The notes under the pieces were generated by a model. The model saw nothing but the letters and a program-made list of their open reading frames with translations, did not search any database and was not told the DNA's origin. From an uncultured Actinomycetes bacterium (GTDB lineage: Bacteria; Actinomycetota; Actinomycetes; Nanopelagicales; Nanopelagicaceae): a DNA stretch of 7,404 nucleotides. The stretch's first letter is position 1, and the number at the start of each line of letters is the position of its first letter. The stretch spans positions 1 through 7,404 of the forward strand of contig CAITID010000007.1 of NCBI GenBank assembly GCA_903892335.1, read 5' to 3'. The translations under genes were made by a program, and so were the position numbers. Below, piece by piece: positions 6,434-7,404 of the stretch.

Positions 6434-6685
6434 ATGAGCAAGATACTTATGTACGGAGCTGAATGGTGTGGGGATTGCCGTCGCTCAAAGAGATTCTTAG
6501 ATTCAAATAATGTTGCCTACGAGTACGTAGATGTTGAAGCAGATGCATCAGCAAGCGATAAGGTAATTGAGATCAATGGTGGCCAGCGCTCAATTCCAGT
6601 AATTATTTTTGAAGATGGCACTCATTTAACTGAGCCATCAGATGCGGCGCTTAAGTCAAAGCTAGAAGAACTAAAGGTTCTTTAA
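6434..6685 (+). CDS. Glutaredoxin-like / mycoredoxin-family protein, CGDC active site
   Basis: This 83-residue single-domain thioredoxin-fold protein is the length of actinobacterial glutaredoxin-like proteins such as mycoredoxin-1 and NrdH. The active site is W11-C12-G13-D14-C15 after the first beta strand (KILMYGAE). The cis-proline loop is RSIPVIIF at 52-59 (P55), followed by the DGTHLTEPSD segment at 61-70 and a C-terminal helix with KLEEL. Two cysteines allow dithiol chemistry. Likely role: cytosolic thiol-disulfide exchange, with mycothiol, thioredoxin reductase or another thiol as donor; the sequence does not decide which. The central GD differs from the GY of mycoredoxin-1 and from the usual NrdH motifs. 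The ATG directly follows the dapB TAA and the strong SD suggests good translation. The stop overlaps the convergent azlD stop. Confidence 0.88.
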   Translation: MSKILMYGAEWCGDCRRSKRFLDSNNVAYEYVDVEADASASDKVIEINGGQRSIPVIIFEDGTHLTEPSDAALKSKLEELKVL

Positions 6686-6990
6686 AACCAGTTGTAAATA
6701 GCGGCGCTGGTAACTGCGGCGCCGACTACAACAATTGGAAAGGCTGCCTTAAATTTAAGCAGTACCAAAGCCACTGCAACACCGGCTAGGCGTTGATCGA
6801 TTACTAACTCTTTTTTATTTCCAAAGGTTTGCACTGCAACTAATGCGCTAAGTAAAACAATTGGCACCAAAGTATTAATTCGCATAAATCTTGGTTTATT
6901 TAGCCAGCGCTCAGGCACTGAGTGACCGATATATTTATTTAAAAACGCGGTAACACTTGCCCCAAGTACGGCGATCCAAATCGGTGTCAT
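6682..6990 (-). CDS. azlD: AzlD-family small subunit, branched-chain amino acid transport
   Basis: This is the small membrane partner of AzlC. The pair forms a branched-chain amino acid exporter: AzlCD gives azaleucine resistance in Bacillus, and the related BrnFE of Corynebacterium exports Ile, Leu and Met. The product has 102 residues, typical of AzlD, starting MTPIWIAVLG. Hydrophobic segments at about 2-17, 41-56, 69-80 and 84-100 suggest four short membrane spans; NTLVPIVLLSALVAVQTF and RLAGVAVALVLLKF resemble the family core. The start at 6990 is preferred over longer in-frame options because it overlaps the azlC TGA as ATGA and has GGTGG 5 bases upstream; the extra 62 residues of the longer frame are only azlC read out of frame. 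The stop shares TTAA (6682-6685) with the convergent redoxin gene. Confidence 0.88.
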   Translation of the reverse strand: MTPIWIAVLGASVTAFLNKYIGHSVPERWLNKPRFMRINTLVPIVLLSALVAVQTFGNKKELVIDQRLAGVAVALVLLKFKAAFPIVVVGAAVTSAAIYNWF

Positions 6991-7404
6991 TTTTTCCACC
7001 CAAATATCACAGCTAGTAAAACAGTTGTAATGATCGGTACCCCTGCTGGTGTGAGGGGAGTAAGAAGTAAGGCCAGTGCAATTGCGCTTGCGCACACTAA
7101 AAACTGCAACTTGTTCTTTAAACGTGGCCAAACTAATCCACAAAAGGCTGCCGGAACTGCAGCGTCTAATCCCCAAACTGCTGGATCACCGATCGCACTT
7201 GCACCTAATGCGCCAAGGAAGGTAAATAGATTCCAGAAGATATATACGCCAATTCCAGTGACATAAAAGCCGCGTTTTCGATCAGCATCATTTTCTTGCA
7301 AGGTAGCAACAGCAGTTGATTCATCAATTGTTATTTGCGCAGCAAATACCCTGCTTAATCCAGTAACCTTTAAAATTGGCGCCATCTGCAGGCCGTAGAG
7401 TGCA
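6987..7404 (-). CDS. azlC: AzlC-family large subunit, branched-chain amino acid transport, N-terminus beyond window
   Basis: This is the large integral membrane subunit of the AzlCD exporter. The frame is open from the right edge and ends at TGA 6989-6987; 138 residues are visible of an expected 220-240, so the first 90-100 residues, the start and the promoter lie outside. The first visible residues, ALYGLQMAPIL, match the family LYGLSLAP-type segment, showing that the Met at 7385 is internal. Other family features are AAQITIDESTAVAT (the conserved D-E near a loop), the hydrophobic stretch YVTGIGVYIFWNLFTFLGAL, DAAVPAAFCGLVWP, and a final hydrophobic hairpin with LALLLTPLTP and ITTVLLAVIFGW. 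The ATGA overlap with azlD indicates coupled synthesis of the two subunits. The exported amino acid cannot be read from the sequence. Confidence 0.9.
   Translation of the reverse strand, partial: ALYGLQMAPILKVTGLSRVFAAQITIDESTAVATLQENDADRKRGFYVTGIGVYIFWNLFTFLGALGASAIGDPAVWGLDAAVPAAFCGLVWPRLKNKLQFLVCASAIALALLLTPLTPAGVPIITTVLLAVIFGWKK

Noticed and set aside
6703..6723. GGCGC / GCGCC repeat as terminator for the redoxin gene
   Set aside because: It is a 5-bp stem with an 11-base loop, lies inside azlD coding sequence and has no following T-run.
6991..7176. 62-residue upstream extension of azlD
   Set aside because: It is an alternative reading of azlC codons, shows no family similarity, and the ATGA overlap plus GGTGG favour the start at 6990.
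7030..7266. Plus-strand open frame within azlC
   Set aside because: It is antisense to a clear AzlC coding region and has no recognisable domain or ribosome binding site.
7383..7385. Met codon as the azlC start
   Set aside because: Codons further right continue in frame as ALYGLQ, which fits the AzlC family, and the remaining protein would be far too short.
1..7404. CRISPR array, insertion sequence, tRNA, prophage or defence genes
   Set aside because: No spaced direct repeats, transposase motifs, tRNA-like cloverleaf or phage proteins were seen; nearly all bases are in housekeeping or transport genes.

Overview
This window looks like chromosome from a low-GC actinobacterium. The gene order truB-ribF-rpsO-pnp-M16 peptidase-dapB is the actinobacterial arrangement known from Streptomyces, and partly from Mycobacterium. 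The proteins carry actinobacterial signatures, such as the PNPase N-terminus beginning MEGQDV and the S15 C-terminus ending LGIRR. Base composition is far from that of typical high-GC relatives: two sampled 60-base lines gave about 35% and 43% G+C. Low GC, very short intergenic gaps and several 4-base gene overlaps suggest a streamlined freshwater lineage such as the acI / Nanopelagicales group. That placement is an inference from composition and synteny, not from a database match.

Layout, left to right on the + strand: a 5'-truncated tRNA pseudouridine-55 synthase (truB); the bifunctional riboflavin kinase/FAD synthetase (ribF); a 125-base gap holding a possible S15-responsive leader; ribosomal protein S15 (rpsO); a 211-base gap rich in inverted repeats that matches the position of the Actino-pnp leader RNA; polynucleotide phosphorylase (pnp); a single-domain M16 zinc peptidase 8 bases downstream; dapB, overlapping the peptidase by 4 bases; and a small glutaredoxin-like protein whose ATG directly abuts the dapB stop. 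The strand then switches. A branched-chain amino acid transport pair (azlC, azlD) runs leftward; azlD ends in a 4-base overlap with the glutaredoxin stop, and azlC runs off the right edge.

The + strand genes form a housekeeping block: tRNA modification, flavin cofactor synthesis, a ribosomal protein, RNA turnover, protein turnover and lysine/diaminopimelate synthesis. The rpsO-pnp pairing is an old bacterial association whose expression is usually tuned by RNA structure and processing, and the most structured non-coding DNA here lies on either side of rpsO. No mobile element, CRISPR array, tRNA or rRNA was seen. I found no convincing new biological system. The points most worth checking are the two leader regions, the terminator-free convergent overlap, and the change of gene content after dapB.
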